Shown: piece after piece, positions 28,813 to 39,875 of the stretch | How the letters are laid out: each line of letters starts with the position of its first letter | Numbering within the stretch: position 1 is the stretch's first letter | Origin: Pantoea cypripedii | Lineage (GTDB): Bacteria; Pseudomonadota; Gammaproteobacteria; Enterobacterales; Enterobacteriaceae | Reading direction: 5' to 3' | Length of the DNA: 64,000 bases | Assembly: GCF_002095535.1 (NCBI RefSeq) | Contig: NZ_MLJI01000001.1 | Location: 3,792,412-3,856,411, forward strand | Position numbers and translations under genes: made by a program | The notes under the pieces: model-generated | What the model saw: only the letters and a program-made list of their open reading frames with translations | Database searches by the model: none | What the model was told of the DNA's origin: nothing

Positions 28813-29444
28813 GTTGGCTTCCACTCTTCTCTTAGTTTCTCATGGTGCAACGCCAGCCATTGCAAGGCGATGACAGACGCTGCGTTATCGATTATCCCCT
28901 CTTCCACCCAGCGATAGGCCTGTTCGCGGCTCACCACATGGACAAGAATATCCTCATTCTCTTCCTCCAGCCCGTGATTTCCCTCTGCCTGGCTGGCATC
29001 CACTTCCCCGACCAGAATCGACAGGCGTTCTGAGGTGCCGCCTGGACTGGCAAGGTAACTCACTATCGGTTTGGTGCGTCCAACCTTGAGGCCCGCTTCT
29101 TCCACCGCTTCGCGCCGCGCCACCTGTTCGATGGTCTCACCGGGCTCAATGATCCCCGCCACCATTTCCAGCAACCAGGGCGTGGCACTGGAATCAAGCG
29201 CCGGGATGCGGATCTGTTCGATCAGCACAACTTCATCACGCAGGGGATCATAGGGTAGCAGGACAGCAGCATGGCCGCGCTCAAAAACTTCGCGCTGCAC
29301 TTCACCGCTCATTTCACCATTAAAAAGACGGTGGCGAAAACGATAACGAACAATAGAAAAAAAACCGTCGTAAAGTGTTTCGCGTGCAATAATTTCTACA
29401 TCGTTTTTTGTGAAAGTCACAGGGGATTTTTTTTCATCAGCCAT
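28809..29444 (-). CDS. nudF: ADP-ribose pyrophosphatase (Nudix)
   Basis: 211 residues (E. coli NudF 209). Nudix hydrolase that cleaves ADP-ribose to AMP and ribose 5-phosphate. The Nudix box starts at GIIEPGET and ends REAVEEAGL; the substrate-specific EMVAG and [10 protein letters not shown] segments are also there. ATG 29444 is favoured by AAGGAG on the minus strand and the family start; a longer frame adds 15 poorly supported residues. It is the first gene of nudF-yqiB-cpdA-yqiA-parE, divergent from tolC. Confidence 0.95.
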   Translation of the reverse strand: MADEKKSPVTFTKNDVEIIARETLYDGFFSIVRYRFRHRLFNGEMSGEVQREVFERGHAAVLLPYDPLRDEVVLIEQIRIPALDSSATPWLLEMVAGIIEPGETIEQVARREAVEEAGLKVGRTKPIVSYLASPGGTSERLSILVGEVDASQAEGNHGLEEENEDILVHVVSREQAYRWVEEGIIDNAASVIALQWLALHHEKLREEWKPT

Positions 29445-29657
29445 CTTCTGGCTCCTTATGCAGATTGGGATGGAGCGAAGAAAAGCCAACCCTTGTGCTC
29501 CATCCGAGTGGTTCTTTCTGAATTATTTACGTAAATTAGAGGAAGAAGGCACGTTCAGCCAACTTATCTGTCGCGCCGTCTCTGCTAGAATCGGCGATTA
29601 TTTTTTGGCTTACCTGCAGCGCTACCAGTGCAATTTGCTGCAACAAAAGGAATGCAA

Positions 29658-31133
29658 ATGAAAAAACTGCTCCCACTTTTTATTGGATTGAGCCTGGGCG
29701 GTTTCAGCCTTGCCAGCCAGGCAGAGAACTTGCTGCAGGTGTATCAACAGGCGCGTTTAAGCAACCCGACGTTGCGCGCTTCTGCTGCTGACCGCGATGC
29801 CGCTTTTGAGAAAATTAATGAAGCACGCAGTCCATTACTGCCGCAGTTAGGCCTTGGTGCAGATTATACCTATAACAACGGCTACCGCGACAGCAGCGGC
29901 CTTCATTCCAACACGACCAGCGCATCACTGCAATTAACCCAAACGATTTTCGATATGTCGAAATGGCGTGCGCTGACGTTGCAGGAAAAAACTGCCGGTA
30001 TCCAGGATGTTACCTATCAGGTTGCCCAGCAGGACCTGATCCTGAACACCGCGACCGCTTACTTCAATGTGCTGAACGCCATTGATACGCTTTCTTATAC
30101 CGAAGCACAGAAACAGTCGATCTACCGCGAACTGGATCAAACCACACAGCGCTTCAACGTAGGCCTGGTGGCGATCACTGACGTGCAGAACGCCCGTGCT
30201 CAATACGACAGCGTGCTGGCCAGTGAAGTGACCGCGCGTAATAACCTCGACAACATGGTTGAGGCACTGCGCCAAATCACCGGCATGGATTACCTCTCCC
30301 TGGCGGAACTGAATATTGATCGTTTTAAAACGACCCGTCCGGATGCCGTTAATTCACTGCTGAAAGAAGCTGAGAGCCGCAACCTGAGCCTGTTGTCAGC
30401 ACGTCTGAGCCAGGATTTGGCACGTGAGCAGATTCGCTCCGCAGAAACTGGCCATATGCCAACACTGGATTTAACCGCCTCCACAGGTTTGTCTAACAGC
30501 AAATACGGTGGTAGCCGTGCTAACCAGAGTTCCAGCACCTCTGACTCCATCACCGGTTCTAACCAGGTGGGTCTGAGCTTCTCACTGCCGCTGTACAGCG
30601 GTGGCTCAGTGACGTCACAGGTTAAACAGGCGCAGTACAGCTTTGTCAGCGCCAGTGAACAGTTGGAAAGTGCCCATCGCAGCGCGATTCAGACCGTACG
30701 TTCTTCCTTTAACAACGTGAACGCCTCAATCAGCAGCATCGATGCTTACAAACAGGCTGTGGTCTCATCGCAAAGCTCCCTGGATGCGATGGAAGCCGGT
30801 TATCAGGTCGGTACCCGTACCATCGTTGATGTGCTGGATGCCACCACCACCCTGTATAACGCTAAACAGCAACTGGCTGATGCACGTTATAACTACATGA
30901 TTAACCAGCTCAACATCAAATATGCGCTGGGTACGTTGAATGAACAGGATCTGCAGCTGTTGAATGCGCAGCTGGGTAAAGAGACATCCACGTCTCCGGA
31001 AGCCGTTGCGCCGGAAAACACGCAGCAGGCTTCGCGTGTGGATAACGGTCCGAAAGCGTCTTCAGCAGCGCCAGCCGCCGCAAAAGCACGCCCGGCAGCA
31101 GCACGCACCAGCAGTAACCCTTTCAGTAACTAA
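29658..31133 (+). CDS. tolC: outer membrane channel TolC
   Basis: 491 residues (E. coli 493). Signal peptide of 22 residues ending SQA. The mature protein is the trimeric outer-membrane and periplasmic duct used by AcrAB-type drug pumps and type I secretion. The two repeats of the outer membrane factor fold show as QARLSNPTLRASAADRD / NEARSPLLPQLG in the first half and LLKEAESRNLSLLSARLSQD / TVRSSFNNVNASISSI in the second, and GTRTIVDVLDATTTLYNAKQQ is conserved. The Ala/Ser-rich C-terminal tail differs from E. coli. ATG 29658 follows AAAGGAATG; upstream in-frame codons are not needed. Divergent from nudF. Confidence 0.98.
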   Translation: MKKLLPLFIGLSLGGFSLASQAENLLQVYQQARLSNPTLRASAADRDAAFEKINEARSPLLPQLGLGADYTYNNGYRDSSGLHSNTTSASLQLTQTIFDMSKWRALTLQEKTAGIQDVTYQVAQQDLILNTATAYFNVLNAIDTLSYTEAQKQSIYRELDQTTQRFNVGLVAITDVQNARAQYDSVLASEVTARNNLDNMVEALRQITGMDYLSLAELNIDRFKTTRPDAVNSLLKEAESRNLSLLSARLSQDLAREQIRSAETGHMPTLDLTASTGLSNSKYGGSRANQSSSTSDSITGSNQVGLSFSLPLYSGGSVTSQVKQAQYSFVSASEQLESAHRSAIQTVRSSFNNVNASISSIDAYKQAVVSSQSSLDAMEAGYQVGTRTIVDVLDATTTLYNAKQQLADARYNYMINQLNIKYALGTLNEQDLQLLNAQLGKETSTSPEAVAPENTQQASRVDNGPKASSAAPAAAKARPAAARTSSNPFSN

Positions 31134-31141
31134 GCGAATTT

Positions 31142-31162
31142 GGGGCCGTTTACGGCCCCTTT
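31142..31162 (+). terminator. tolC terminator
   Basis: Stem GGGGCCG / CGGCCCC with loop TTTA, followed by TTT, 9 bp after the tolC stop. Confidence 0.8.
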
Positions 31163-31275
31163 CTCATTCAAACGTATAGCTACGTAAAGATCCCCTCACC
31201 ATCCGGCCTGTCGCTTTAATTTCAACCACTCACCCCTTATCCTATGCGTTACCTTTGGGCACAGGATGAAATGAA

Positions 31276-31935
31276 ATGAAACGGACTAAAAATATTCGAC
31301 ATGCCGCTTTCCGTAAAAGCTGGCAGGCACGCCACTTAACGCCAGTGGCACTCGCGGTGACCGCAGTGTTTATGCTGGCTGGCTGCGAACAGAGTGATGA
31401 AACCGTCTCGCTTTATCAGAATGCAGACGACTGCGCGAAGGCCAATCCGAGCCAGAGCGCGCAATGCACCACCGCGTATAACAACGCGAAGAAAGAAGCG
31501 GAACGTACCGCACCGAAATACGCGACGCGCGAAGATTGTGTGGCGGAATTTGGTGAAAACCAATGTCAGCAGGCCCCTGCGCAGGCAGGCACCAATGCCG
31601 AAGCACAGCAGAGTGGCAGCTTCTGGATGCCGCTGATGGCCGGTTATATGATGGGCCGTATGATGGGCGGTGGCGCAGGTTTTGCGCAGCAGCCGTTGTT
31701 CTCACCTAAAACCCCCAACAGCCCGGCGAATGGCCAGTTTGTTGATGCATCCGGTAAGAACTACGGAACGGCAACCTCTGGCCGTACCATGAACGTGCCG
31801 AAAACCGCCATGGCACCTAAACCCGCAACCACTTCAACCATCACCCGCGGCGGTTTTGGTGAAACGGTCGCGAAGCAAAATACCATGCAGCGCAGCAGTG
31901 CCTCTGGCACCAGCTCCCGCTCGCTGGGAGGCTAA
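31276..31935 (+). CDS. ygiB: conserved protein YgiB (DUF1190)
   Basis: 219 residues. DUF1190/YgiB family, with a lipoprotein-like hydrophobic segment near residues 20-38 ending in AGCEQ, four further cysteines, and a Gly/Met-rich patch [15 protein letters not shown] followed by a Ser/Gly-rich tail. The LAGC pattern suggests membrane anchoring after an unusually long charged N-region. It is known as part of the tolC-ygiBCD region, co-regulated with tolC in E. coli, but its function is not established. It ends 8 bp before ygiC. Confidence 0.9.
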   Translation: MKRTKNIRHAAFRKSWQARHLTPVALAVTAVFMLAGCEQSDETVSLYQNADDCAKANPSQSAQCTTAYNNAKKEAERTAPKYATREDCVAEFGENQCQQAPAQAGTNAEAQQSGSFWMPLMAGYMMGRMMGGGAGFAQQPLFSPKTPNSPANGQFVDASGKNYGTATSGRTMNVPKTAMAPKPATTSTITRGGFGETVAKQNTMQRSSASGTSSRSLGG

Positions 31936-31943
31936 GCAGCATC

Positions 31944-33107
31944 ATGCAACGTATTGCCATCACCGAGCGCCCGGACTGGCGCGAAAAGGCCACCGAGTAT
32001 GGTTTTCAGTTTCACACCATGCATGGCGAACCTTACTGGAGTGAAGAGGCGTATTACCAGTTCACGCTGGCGCAAATTGAGCAGTTGGAAGACACCACTG
32101 CGGAGCTGCATCAGATGTGCCTCCAGGTGGTGGATAAAGTGGTGAACAGTGAAGCGCTGCTCACCCGCTTCTGCATTCCAAAGCACACCTGGGATTTTGT
32201 GCGTGACTCGTGGAAATCACGCCAGCCCTCGCTCTATTCGCGTCTCGATTTGGCCTGGGACGGCAAGGGCGATATCAAACTGCTGGAGAATAATGCCGAT
32301 ACGCCAACTTCACTGTATGAGGCGGCATTTTTCCAATGGATTTGGCTGGAAGATCAACAGAATGCAGGCAACCTGCCGCAGGGCAGCGACCAGTTTAATA
32401 GCCTGCAGGAGAAGCTGATTGCCCGCTTCGCTGAGTTACATCAGCAGCATGGCTTTAACTGGCTGCATTTCGCCTGTTGTCGGGATACTGAAGAAGATCG
32501 CGGCACAGTGCAATATTTGCAGGATTGCGCCACCGAAGCCGGGCTACCGAGTGAATTTCTGTATATCGACGAAATCGGTTTAGGTGAAAAAGGCCAGTTT
32601 ACGGATCCCAATGATCAGATAATCAGTAACCTGTTCAAGCTTTACCCGTGGGAATTTATGCTGCGCGAGGTGTTCTCTACCAAGCTGGCAGATGCCGGGG
32701 TACGCTGGCTGGAACCGGCATGGAAGAGCATCATTTCCAACAAAGCCTTGCTGCCATTGCTGTGGGAAATGTTCCCAAATCATCCCAACCTGTTGCCCGC
32801 TTACTTTGCCGATGCGGCGAATGTGCCACCGATGGACAAATACGTGGTGAAACCGCTGTTTTCGCGTGAAGGTGCCAATATCCGCATTATCGAACACGGT
32901 CAGGAAATTGCGCGTGTCGATGGGCCATATGGTGAAGAAGGGATGATTGTGCAGGAGTTCTATCCACTGCCGAAATTTGGCGATAGCTACACGCTGATTG
33001 GTAGCTGGCTGATTGACGATCAACCTGCCGGGATCGGGATACGTGAAGATCGTGCACTGATCACCCAGGATCTGTCCCGCTTCTATCCGCACACCTTTAT
33101 CGAGTGA
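31944..33107 (+). CDS. ygiC: glutathionylspermidine-synthase-like ATP-grasp protein YgiC
   Basis: 387 residues (E. coli 386). Similar to the C-terminal synthetase domain of glutathionylspermidine synthase (GSP_synth, ATP-grasp). Recognisable stretches are [66 protein letters not shown] (ATP-grasp lysine loop) and [14 protein letters not shown]. The amidase half of the bifunctional enzyme is missing, as in other YgiC proteins. It may ligate a peptide to an amine, but no product has been shown in this family. Operon with ygiB; terminator follows. Confidence 0.93.
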   Translation: MQRIAITERPDWREKATEYGFQFHTMHGEPYWSEEAYYQFTLAQIEQLEDTTAELHQMCLQVVDKVVNSEALLTRFCIPKHTWDFVRDSWKSRQPSLYSRLDLAWDGKGDIKLLENNADTPTSLYEAAFFQWIWLEDQQNAGNLPQGSDQFNSLQEKLIARFAELHQQHGFNWLHFACCRDTEEDRGTVQYLQDCATEAGLPSEFLYIDEIGLGEKGQFTDPNDQIISNLFKLYPWEFMLREVFSTKLADAGVRWLEPAWKSIISNKALLPLLWEMFPNHPNLLPAYFADAANVPPMDKYVVKPLFSREGANIRIIEHGQEIARVDGPYGEEGMIVQEFYPLPKFGDSYTLIGSWLIDDQPAGIGIREDRALITQDLSRFYPHTFIE

Positions 33108-33113
33108 TCAGCT

Positions 33114-33141
33114 GCCGCCCGCCATTGTCGCGGGCGGCTTT
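33114..33141 (+). terminator. ygiBC terminator
   Basis: Stem GCCGCCCGC / GCGGGCGGC with a 7-base loop and TTT, just after the ygiC stop and facing ygiD. Confidence 0.75.
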
Positions 33142-33146
33142 CACTG

Positions 33147-33932
33147 TTAACCGACCTGAACCGAAAGCATGCTGATAGCCCCCATCTCCATCCCTTCCAC
33201 CGGGATTGACACGGGTTCATCTGCACCACGCGCACCCAGCACGTACAGCAACGGCAGGTAATGGTCAGGGGTAGGGTTAGACAATTTCGCCCCTTCGTGT
33301 TGCAGGTAATTCACCAGCGGATTGCTCTCAATATCGCCCTGATAATTCAGATTATCCAGCACATACTGGTTGAAGCTTTCCGCCCAAGGATAGGCTTCGG
33401 TTGCCCCTTCCCAACGTAACATGCGCAGGTTATGCACCACATTGCCGCTGGCAACAATCATCACGCCGCTATCACGCAAAGCCGCGAGTTTACGTCCCAG
33501 CTCAAAGTGCCAGGCAGCGGGTTTCGTACCATCGACGCTCAGCTGCACCACCGGGATATCGGCATCAGGATACATTTTTACCAGCACGCCCCATGAGCCG
33601 TGGTCAAATCCCCATTCCTGATCGAGATGCACCGCTATCGGTGCCAGCAAATCCGCCACCTCCTGAGCCAGTTCCGGCGAACCTGGAGCCGGATAACGCA
33701 CATCAAACAACGCCTGCGGAAAACCGCCGAAGTCGTGGATGGTGCGTGGATTGTTCATCGCCGTCACCGCCGTGCCGCGCGTGTACCAGTGCGCCGAGAC
33801 CGCCAGAATCGCGCGTGGACGCGGTAGTGTTGCGCCTAAATGTTGCCAGGCCTGGGTATAGCGGTTGTCTTCCAGCACGTTCATCGGGCTACCGTGGCCG
33901 AGAAACAGAGCGGGCATGCGGGTGTTGCTCAT
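33147..33932 (-). CDS. ygiD: 4,5-DOPA extradiol dioxygenase (YgiD)
   Basis: 261 residues of the LigB-type extradiol dioxygenase family. It matches E. coli YgiD, a zinc/iron enzyme that opens 3,4-dihydroxyphenylalanine to a betalamic acid precursor. Metal or active-site candidates are His in FLGHGSPM and SAHWYTRG, and the GFDHGSWGVL and ASGNVVHNLR segments. ATG 33932 (MSNTRM) is preferred; a frame to 34010 adds 26 unlikely residues. It lies alone, convergent with ygiBC. In plant-associated bacteria, aromatic catechols are plausible natural substrates. Confidence 0.93.
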   Translation of the reverse strand: MSNTRMPALFLGHGSPMNVLEDNRYTQAWQHLGATLPRPRAILAVSAHWYTRGTAVTAMNNPRTIHDFGGFPQALFDVRYPAPGSPELAQEVADLLAPIAVHLDQEWGFDHGSWGVLVKMYPDADIPVVQLSVDGTKPAAWHFELGRKLAALRDSGVMIVASGNVVHNLRMLRWEGATEAYPWAESFNQYVLDNLNYQGDIESNPLVNYLQHEGAKLSNPTPDHYLPLLYVLGARGADEPVSIPVEGMEMGAISMLSVQVG

Positions 33933-34063
33933 GATTAATCCTCTGACGAAGTGTCGTTTTCTTAAGCTTAAGATACGCCGATTCGTTGCCGGATTAACGC
34001 TGATAACCATGATGATCTTTATCAGGGAATTTGAATAAGATTGAGGGGACAGGTAAGAAGGAT

Positions 34064-34092
34064 AAAAAAGGCCGGATGATGATCCGGCCTTA
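34064..34092 (-). terminator. ribB terminator
   Basis: Stem AGGCCGGAT / ATCCGGCCT with a T run on the minus strand (A6 on plus), about 20 bp beyond ribB. Confidence 0.8.
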
Positions 34093-34109
34093 CGGGATGC
34101 TGTGTCGGC

Positions 34110-34766
34110 TTAGCTTGCCTGACGGGTTTCGCGCTGACGGCGATACGCCACCAGGTCTTCAATCGTCACGACCGGCATATCATGCTGCTTAGCAAACACA
34201 ATCGCTTCCGGAGCATGCGCCATGCTGCCGTCATCGTTGGTCAGTTCACACAGCACACCAGCGGGTTTGAAGCCGGCCAGCGTCACCAGATCGATGGTGG
34301 CTTCGGTATGACCACCACGTGCCAGCACGCCGCCTTCACGGGCGCGCAGCGGGAACACATGGCCTGGGCGGTTCAGATCGCTTGGTTTAGCGCCATCAGC
34401 GACAGCGGTACGGATGGTGGTGATACGATCTTTGGCAGAAACGCCAGTGGTCACACCCTGTGCGGCTTCGATAGTCACGGTAAAACCGGTGCCGAAGGAA
34501 CTGGTGTTGTTCTCCACCATCATCGGCAGATCGAGCTGCTGACGGCGTTCTTCAGTCAGGCACAGGCAAACAATGCCGCTGCCGTGGCGGATGGTCAGTG
34601 CCATCTGCTCAACGGTCATGGTTTCGGCGGCAAAGATCATGTCGCCTTCGTTTTCACGATTTTCATCGTCCAGCACCATCACACCGCGACCATTACGCAG
34701 TGCATCGATGGCGCGTTCTACACGCTGTTCGGACGTGCCAAATTCAGAAAGTAGCGTCTGATTCAT
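34110..34766 (-). CDS. ribB: 3,4-dihydroxy-2-butanone-4-phosphate synthase
   Basis: 218 residues (E. coli 217). Converts ribulose 5-phosphate to 3,4-dihydroxy-2-butanone 4-phosphate and formate for riboflavin. The catalytic and Mg-binding loop is [10 protein letters not shown] near residue 33, and [21 protein letters not shown] and [10 protein letters not shown] hold the remaining active-site residues. There is no GTP cyclohydrolase II domain, so it is the single-function form. An FMN riboswitch occupies the leader upstream. In E. coli zupT lies between ygiD and ribB; here it is absent. Confidence 0.97.
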   Translation of the reverse strand: MNQTLLSEFGTSEQRVERAIDALRNGRGVMVLDDENRENEGDMIFAAETMTVEQMALTIRHGSGIVCLCLTEERRQQLDLPMMVENNTSSFGTGFTVTIEAAQGVTTGVSAKDRITTIRTAVADGAKPSDLNRPGHVFPLRAREGGVLARGGHTEATIDLVTLAGFKPAGVLCELTNDDGSMAHAPEAIVFAKQHDMPVVTIEDLVAYRRQRETRQAS

Positions 34767-34877
34767 GGTAAAAAACCTTTATTTAAAATATGAGTTACCA
34801 GAATCAGGGCGAGCTTAGGAGTGCGTAAAAAACACATGGCAATAACGTGACACGGGCATAGCCCGTTTGATGTCGTT

Positions 34878-35018
34878 ACCCTCTCCCATCCGGACTTTAA
34901 CCGTCGGCCCCGGAATTACACCGGATCTGCTGACCTTCCACTTTGCAGTGGAAGCGCTCGCGGGCTTTCAGCCGAAGCTGATTTACCGCCGGTGGGGAAT
35001 TTCGCCCCGCCCTGAGAA
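34878..35018 (-). promoter_or_regulatory. FMN riboswitch (RFN element) in the ribB leader
   Basis: Read on the minus strand, the block opens with AGGGCGGGGCGAAATTCCCC and ACCGGCGGTAAAT and closes with CCGACGGTTAAAGTCCGGAT, then GGGAGAGGG. These are the conserved core segments of the RFN aptamer in the right order. It lies about 110 bp before the ribB start, and shuts off ribB when FMN is plentiful. Confidence 0.95.
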
Positions 35019-35193
35019 TAAGCAAAATCACTATAGCGCCAATCATCTGGTCGGGCAATCAACAAAAGCGCAAATGCTTTTGCATTTCCTGCGGTGCAGA
35101 TTTCAGGTTTAACCTTTTCGTTTCTGGCATTACACTTAAGGCTTATAAAGACCGAACACGCGCTGTCATCGGCCCCGTAACCAGGAAATTATC

Positions 35194-35478
35194 ATGATCG
35201 ACACGAAAAAAATTGAACAACTGGCTCGCCAGGTGCACGAAGCCATGCCGAAAGGAATTCGCGAATTTGGCGACGATGTCGAAAAGAAAATTCGTCAGGT
35301 TTTGCAGGCGCAATTAACCCGTATGGACCTGGTTAACCGTGAAGAGTTTGATGTGCAGACCCAGGTACTGCTGCGTACCCGCGAGAAACTGGCCGCGCTG
35401 GAACAGCGTCTGGCTCAGCTGGAAAGCCGCAGCGTGCCCCCCGCCGCTGACGTGGTGAAGGCTGAAGAAAGCAAATAA
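35194..35478 (+). CDS. ubiK: ubiquinone biosynthesis accessory factor UbiK (YqiC)
   Basis: 94 residues (E. coli YqiC about 96). A small BMFP-type protein: the N-terminal half has amphipathic helices ([39 protein letters not shown]) and the C-terminal helix [18 protein letters not shown] forms a trimeric coiled coil. It binds lipid and UbiJ and helps the aerobic ubiquinone complex. Monocistronic, divergent from the ribB riboswitch leader and convergent with hldE, with a shared terminator. In E. coli glgS follows; it is absent here. Confidence 0.95.
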   Translation: MIDTKKIEQLARQVHEAMPKGIREFGDDVEKKIRQVLQAQLTRMDLVNREEFDVQTQVLLRTREKLAALEQRLAQLESRSVPPAADVVKAEESK

Positions 35479-35507
35479 AAAATGGGAGCCTCAGGCTCCC
35501 ATTTTTA
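35477..35507. terminator. bidirectional terminator between ubiK and hldE
   Basis: Perfect stem ATGGGAGCC / GGCTCCCAT with a 3-base loop, flanked by A6 on the left and T5 on the right, so it works for both convergent genes. Confidence 0.9.
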
Positions 35508-35513
35508 TGCCGC

Positions 35514-36938
35514 TTAATGGCTGCGAATGGTTTTGATGATATTGGTGGTAGAAATACCGTCTTCAAAGTTGAGCACCCGCACGTCACCGCCGTTGGCCCA
35601 CACCTCTTTACTCCCTGCGATATCTTCCGGTTTGTAGTCACCGCCTTTCACCAGCAGATCCGGCAGCACTTCGGCTATCAGGCGCTGCGGCGTATCCTCT
35701 TCGAATGACACCACCCAATCCACCGCCTCCAGTGCACCCAGCACAATCATGCGGTTTTCCAGCGGATTGACCGGACGCGTCTCACCTTTCAGGCGTTTGG
35801 TCGACGCATCACTGTTGACCGCCACAATCAGACGATCGCCCAACTTGCGCGCATTCGCCAGGTAGGAAACATGTCCCGCATGGAGGATGTCGAACACGCC
35901 ATTGGTCATCACCACTTTTTCGCCGCGCTGACGAGCCATCGCCACCGCTGCTTTCAACTGTTCTTCGTCCATAACGCCAAAACCGCTGTCCGGGCGGGCG
36001 TGAATCGCATTTTCCAGTTCGACCGGGCTGACCGTTGACGTACCCAGTTTGCCAACCACCACACCAGCCGCCGCATTCGCGAGGAAACACGCTTCTTCAA
36101 GGCTTTCACCGGCAGCCAGTACCGCAGCCAGCACACCAATCACCGTGTCACCGGCACCCGTCACGTCATACACTTCCTGCGCCTGGGTGGGCAGATGCAG
36201 CGGTGCTTTACCCGGTTGCAGCAAGGTCATCCCATTCTCTGACCGGGTCACCAGCAACGCAGAAAGATCATAATCGGCCATCAGTTGCACGCCACGGCTG
36301 ACAATCTCGTCTTCGTTTTTGCATTTGCCAACTACCGCTTCAAACTCCGACAGGTTCGGCGTGAGTAACGTAGCACCGCGATAGCGGGCGAAATCGGTGC
36401 CTTTCGGGTCGATCAATACCGGCACTTTGGCTTCGCGCGCCAGCTGGATCATGGTCTGCACGCTATTCAGCGCCCCTTTGGCATAGTCAGACAGCACCAG
36501 CGCGCCCGCCTGGGCCAGCGACTGACGCAGACGCTGATGGATCGGCTCAGGATCGACCTGCTCAAACCCTTCTTCAAAATCGAGACGAATCAGCTGCTGA
36601 TTACGCGACAGTACGCGCAATTTGGTAATGGTCGGATGGCTTTTTACCGCCACGAAATCGCAGTCCACCTTCACCTGCTGCAATGTGCTGCTCAGCACAC
36701 GCGCCGCATCATCTTCGCCGGTCAGGCCAATCAGACGTGAAGCCGCCCCCAGCGCTGCAATGTTCATCGCCACGTTGGCCGCGCCGCCAGGACGCTCCTC
36801 CACGGTATCCACTTTCACCACCGGCACCGGGGCTTCAGGAGAGATACGGCTGGTAGGGCCATACCAGTAGCGGTCTAACATCACATCACCGACAACCAGC
36901 ACAGCGGCCTGGTTAAATGCGGGCAGTGTTACTTTCAT
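35514..36938 (-). CDS. hldE: bifunctional heptose-7-phosphate kinase / heptose-1-phosphate adenylyltransferase
   Basis: 474 residues (E. coli HldE 477). The N-terminal PfkB-type kinase (about 1-320) makes heptose 1,7-bisphosphate; its signatures are [15 protein letters not shown] and [11 protein letters not shown] with the catalytic Asp. The C-terminal nucleotidyltransferase (about 340-474), with [13 protein letters not shown] containing HxGH, activates heptose 1-phosphate with ATP. Both steps supply ADP-heptose for the lipopolysaccharide inner core. It follows glnE by about 54 bp on the same strand, as in E. coli. Confidence 0.97.
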   Translation of the reverse strand: MKVTLPAFNQAAVLVVGDVMLDRYWYGPTSRISPEAPVPVVKVDTVEERPGGAANVAMNIAALGAASRLIGLTGEDDAARVLSSTLQQVKVDCDFVAVKSHPTITKLRVLSRNQQLIRLDFEEGFEQVDPEPIHQRLRQSLAQAGALVLSDYAKGALNSVQTMIQLAREAKVPVLIDPKGTDFARYRGATLLTPNLSEFEAVVGKCKNEDEIVSRGVQLMADYDLSALLVTRSENGMTLLQPGKAPLHLPTQAQEVYDVTGAGDTVIGVLAAVLAAGESLEEACFLANAAAGVVVGKLGTSTVSPVELENAIHARPDSGFGVMDEEQLKAAVAMARQRGEKVVMTNGVFDILHAGHVSYLANARKLGDRLIVAVNSDASTKRLKGETRPVNPLENRMIVLGALEAVDWVVSFEEDTPQRLIAEVLPDLLVKGGDYKPEDIAGSKEVWANGGDVRVLNFEDGISTTNIIKTIRSH

Positions 36939-36992
36939 TCCAGAGACTCCAGACTGCGATAAAAATAGTGCGCGGATAATAGCACAGAATGC

Positions 36993-39845
36993 TTAGTGTT
37001 CCGCGCTGTCAGATTCGGCCAGCCAGCGTTGCCAGCTGGCATTAACCGTGGCGCGTTCTGCCGCAAAGGCTTCCGGCTCCACATGGCCAGGCAGCTCCTG
37101 CAAAGCCAGATGATGCAGCGCATCGCGCAGCGTGACATAAGCATGCGTCAGCGCTCGCGCTTCCTCATCCGGCATAATGTCGTGCTGCGCCATCAGCTCG
37201 AAGATGCGCACATTATCGGACCAGCGCGTCAGAGCGGGTTGCCGGGCGGCGTAGCCTAAGACAAGATATTGCGCGATGAATTCAATATCGGTAATGCCAC
37301 CTGCATCGGTTTTGATTTCCCAGCGCCCTTTATGTTTATTGCTCAGGTGCGCCCGCATCTTTTCCCGCATTTCACGCACATCTTTGCGCAGCGTATCTTC
37401 ATCCCGTGGCAGGCAGAGAATGCCGCGCCGGATCTGATTAAATTGCTCACACAGCGCCGCTTCGCCAAACACAATGCGCGCACGCACCAGCGCCTGATGT
37501 TCCCAGGTCCAGGCCTCGTTACGCTGATAATCATCAAACGCGGCAAACGTGCTGACCAGCATCCCGGCCGCACCGGACGGGCGCAGGCGTGCATCCACTT
37601 CATACAAAATGCCGGAGGAGGTACGCGTGCTGAACAGATGCATCACGCGCTGTGCCAGACGCAGATAGAACTGGCGGCCATCAATGGCGCGTTCGCCGTC
37701 AGTCACCGCGTCATCCGGGCAATCGTGCAGGAAAACCAGGTCGAGGTCGGAGCTATAGCCCAGTTCCCAGCCACCGAGCTTGCCATAACCCACCACGGCA
37801 AAACCCCGTTCGCCGTCATGAGTCAGATGGGACGGACGCCCATAACGCTGCACCATCATGTTCCACGCCTGCTGCACCACTGATTCGATAATCGCTTCGG
37901 CCAGCCAGGTTAAGTGATCACTCACTTTCATCACCGGCAGCGTTTCGGCTATGTCGGCTGCCGCGATGCGCAGATGCTGCGCCTGCTTAAACTGGCGTAA
38001 TGCCTCCAGTTGCTGCTCTTCATCATCCGTGGGAATACGCATCAGGTACTGGCGCAGTTCATCACGATAGGCATCCGTGGCGGTGGGTTGATACAGCGTC
38101 GCCGGGTCAAGCAACTCATCCAGCAGCAAGGGATAACGTGCCAGCTGGCTGGCAATCATCGGTGAGGCGGCGCACAGACGAATCAGATGACGTAACGCGC
38201 CGTGGTATTCGGTTAACAGCTCCAGATAGGTACTACGCGTCAGGACACCCAACAGCAGCGGTGTCAGGCGACTAAGGATCACCGCTGCATCGGGACGTGG
38301 GCAGACTTCACTCAGCAGACGCGGCATCAGTTGATCGAGCGCCTGGCGACCGCGTGGCCCAATGGTGCGACGTCCGACATCGAGACGAAAGGCGTTCAGC
38401 GCTTCATACAACGCGCGTTGCTGCGCTTCATCCAGCTGCGGCACCAGCGCCGCCAGTTCGCTCTCTTCGAGCGTGTCCTGCCACAGCACCGCAAACTCGG
38501 CCAGCTCACGCTGGTCATCGATATCTGGCGTATCGTCGCCAATCAGCTCATCGAAAATGGCGCGCACACCCGCCATATGCTGTTCAAGGGAGGCAATCAG
38601 CGTTGACCAGTCAACCGCCCCCATGCCCCAGGCCAGGCGCTGACGGTCAAGATCGTTTTCCGGTAACGTCTGGGTTTGTTCGTCATTCAGGCTTTGCAGC
38701 AGGTTTTCCAGACGACGTAAAAACAGATACGCCTCGCGCAGATGCTCTACCTGCTGCGCTGTCAGTAAACCCAGTTCGCCAATCGCTGCAAGCGTGGGTA
38801 ACAAGGAGCGCAGCTGAAGTGAACGCTCACGTCCACCGCGTATCAGCTGAAACACCTGCACGATAAATTCGGTCTCGCGGATACCGCCCGCACCCAGTTT
38901 GATGTTGTCTTTCAGGCCACGGCGGCGAACTTCACGGGCAATCATGCCCTTCATGTTACGCAGCGATTGGATGACGCTGAAATCGATGTAGCGGCGATAG
39001 ACAAAAGGCCGCAACATTTGCTGCAATTCCTGGCTCCAGCGTCCCTGGTCATCGCCCATCAGACGCGCTTTGACCATGGCATAGCGCTCCCAGTCGCGCC
39101 CCTGCTCCTGATAATAATCTTCCAGCGCGGCAAAACTCAGCACCAGCGGACCACTATCGCCAAACGGACGCAGACGCATATCCACCCGGTAGACAAAGCC
39201 ATCCACCGTCGGTTGATCGAGCACTTTTATCAGACGCTGGCCCATACGGGTAAAGAACTGGGCATTATCGAGTTCACGCCGACCACCGCGCGTCACACCG
39301 TTTTCTGGCCAGGCAAAAATCAGGTCGATATCCGAGGAGAAATTAAGCTCGTTGCCGCCCAGTTTGCCCATGCCAAGAATCAGCATCGGCTGGGGTTCAC
39401 CGGCTTCATTGCAGGGAGTGCCAAAATCGCGACAGCAATCCTGCCATACCCAGTCACGCGCGGCTGCAATCAGAGTTTCGGCCAGCACGCTGAGTTGTTG
39501 CAAACTCTGCGTGGTGCTGGCCTGATGCAGACACTGCATCCAGGCGATACGCACCAGCATATGGCGGCGGAACAGACGCAGCTCACGCATCAGGCTGGCT
39601 TCGCCATCCACATTTTGCAGCGTCTGATTCAGCCAGCTGGCATACGACTGCCACTCATCAGGCTCAGGGGGTTGTTGTTGTAGCTGCTGCCACCACTCCG
39701 GGTGCTGCTGCAGGTTGTCGACAATAAAGTCACTGAAGGCGAGCGCACCCGCCTGCTCAGGCGTCAGTGCGTCGGGCGACACATTGAGCTTTTCTGCCGC
39801 GCTGGTCAGTTGCGCCTGCATCAGCGCCGATAACGGTAACAACAT
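36993..39845 (-). CDS. glnE: glutamine synthetase adenylyltransferase/deadenylase
   Basis: 950 residues (E. coli 946). It adds AMP to and removes AMP from glutamine synthetase in response to PII and glutamine. Two nucleotidyltransferase domains are evident. The first has [19 protein letters not shown] (about residue 165) and the second [19 protein letters not shown] (about 695), each with the D-x-D pair. Helical regulatory parts connect them. The C-terminal half adenylylates and the N-terminal half deadenylylates. It lies between ygiF (30 bp upstream) and hldE, a conserved trio. Confidence 0.97.
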   Translation of the reverse strand: MLLPLSALMQAQLTSAAEKLNVSPDALTPEQAGALAFSDFIVDNLQQHPEWWQQLQQQPPEPDEWQSYASWLNQTLQNVDGEASLMRELRLFRRHMLVRIAWMQCLHQASTTQSLQQLSVLAETLIAAARDWVWQDCCRDFGTPCNEAGEPQPMLILGMGKLGGNELNFSSDIDLIFAWPENGVTRGGRRELDNAQFFTRMGQRLIKVLDQPTVDGFVYRVDMRLRPFGDSGPLVLSFAALEDYYQEQGRDWERYAMVKARLMGDDQGRWSQELQQMLRPFVYRRYIDFSVIQSLRNMKGMIAREVRRRGLKDNIKLGAGGIRETEFIVQVFQLIRGGRERSLQLRSLLPTLAAIGELGLLTAQQVEHLREAYLFLRRLENLLQSLNDEQTQTLPENDLDRQRLAWGMGAVDWSTLIASLEQHMAGVRAIFDELIGDDTPDIDDQRELAEFAVLWQDTLEESELAALVPQLDEAQQRALYEALNAFRLDVGRRTIGPRGRQALDQLMPRLLSEVCPRPDAAVILSRLTPLLLGVLTRSTYLELLTEYHGALRHLIRLCAASPMIASQLARYPLLLDELLDPATLYQPTATDAYRDELRQYLMRIPTDDEEQQLEALRQFKQAQHLRIAAADIAETLPVMKVSDHLTWLAEAIIESVVQQAWNMMVQRYGRPSHLTHDGERGFAVVGYGKLGGWELGYSSDLDLVFLHDCPDDAVTDGERAIDGRQFYLRLAQRVMHLFSTRTSSGILYEVDARLRPSGAAGMLVSTFAAFDDYQRNEAWTWEHQALVRARIVFGEAALCEQFNQIRRGILCLPRDEDTLRKDVREMREKMRAHLSNKHKGRWEIKTDAGGITDIEFIAQYLVLGYAARQPALTRWSDNVRIFELMAQHDIMPDEEARALTHAYVTLRDALHHLALQELPGHVEPEAFAAERATVNASWQRWLAESDSAEH

Positions 39846-39875
39846 CTTCCCTCCCTGATTCTGTTTTGTGTGGCG

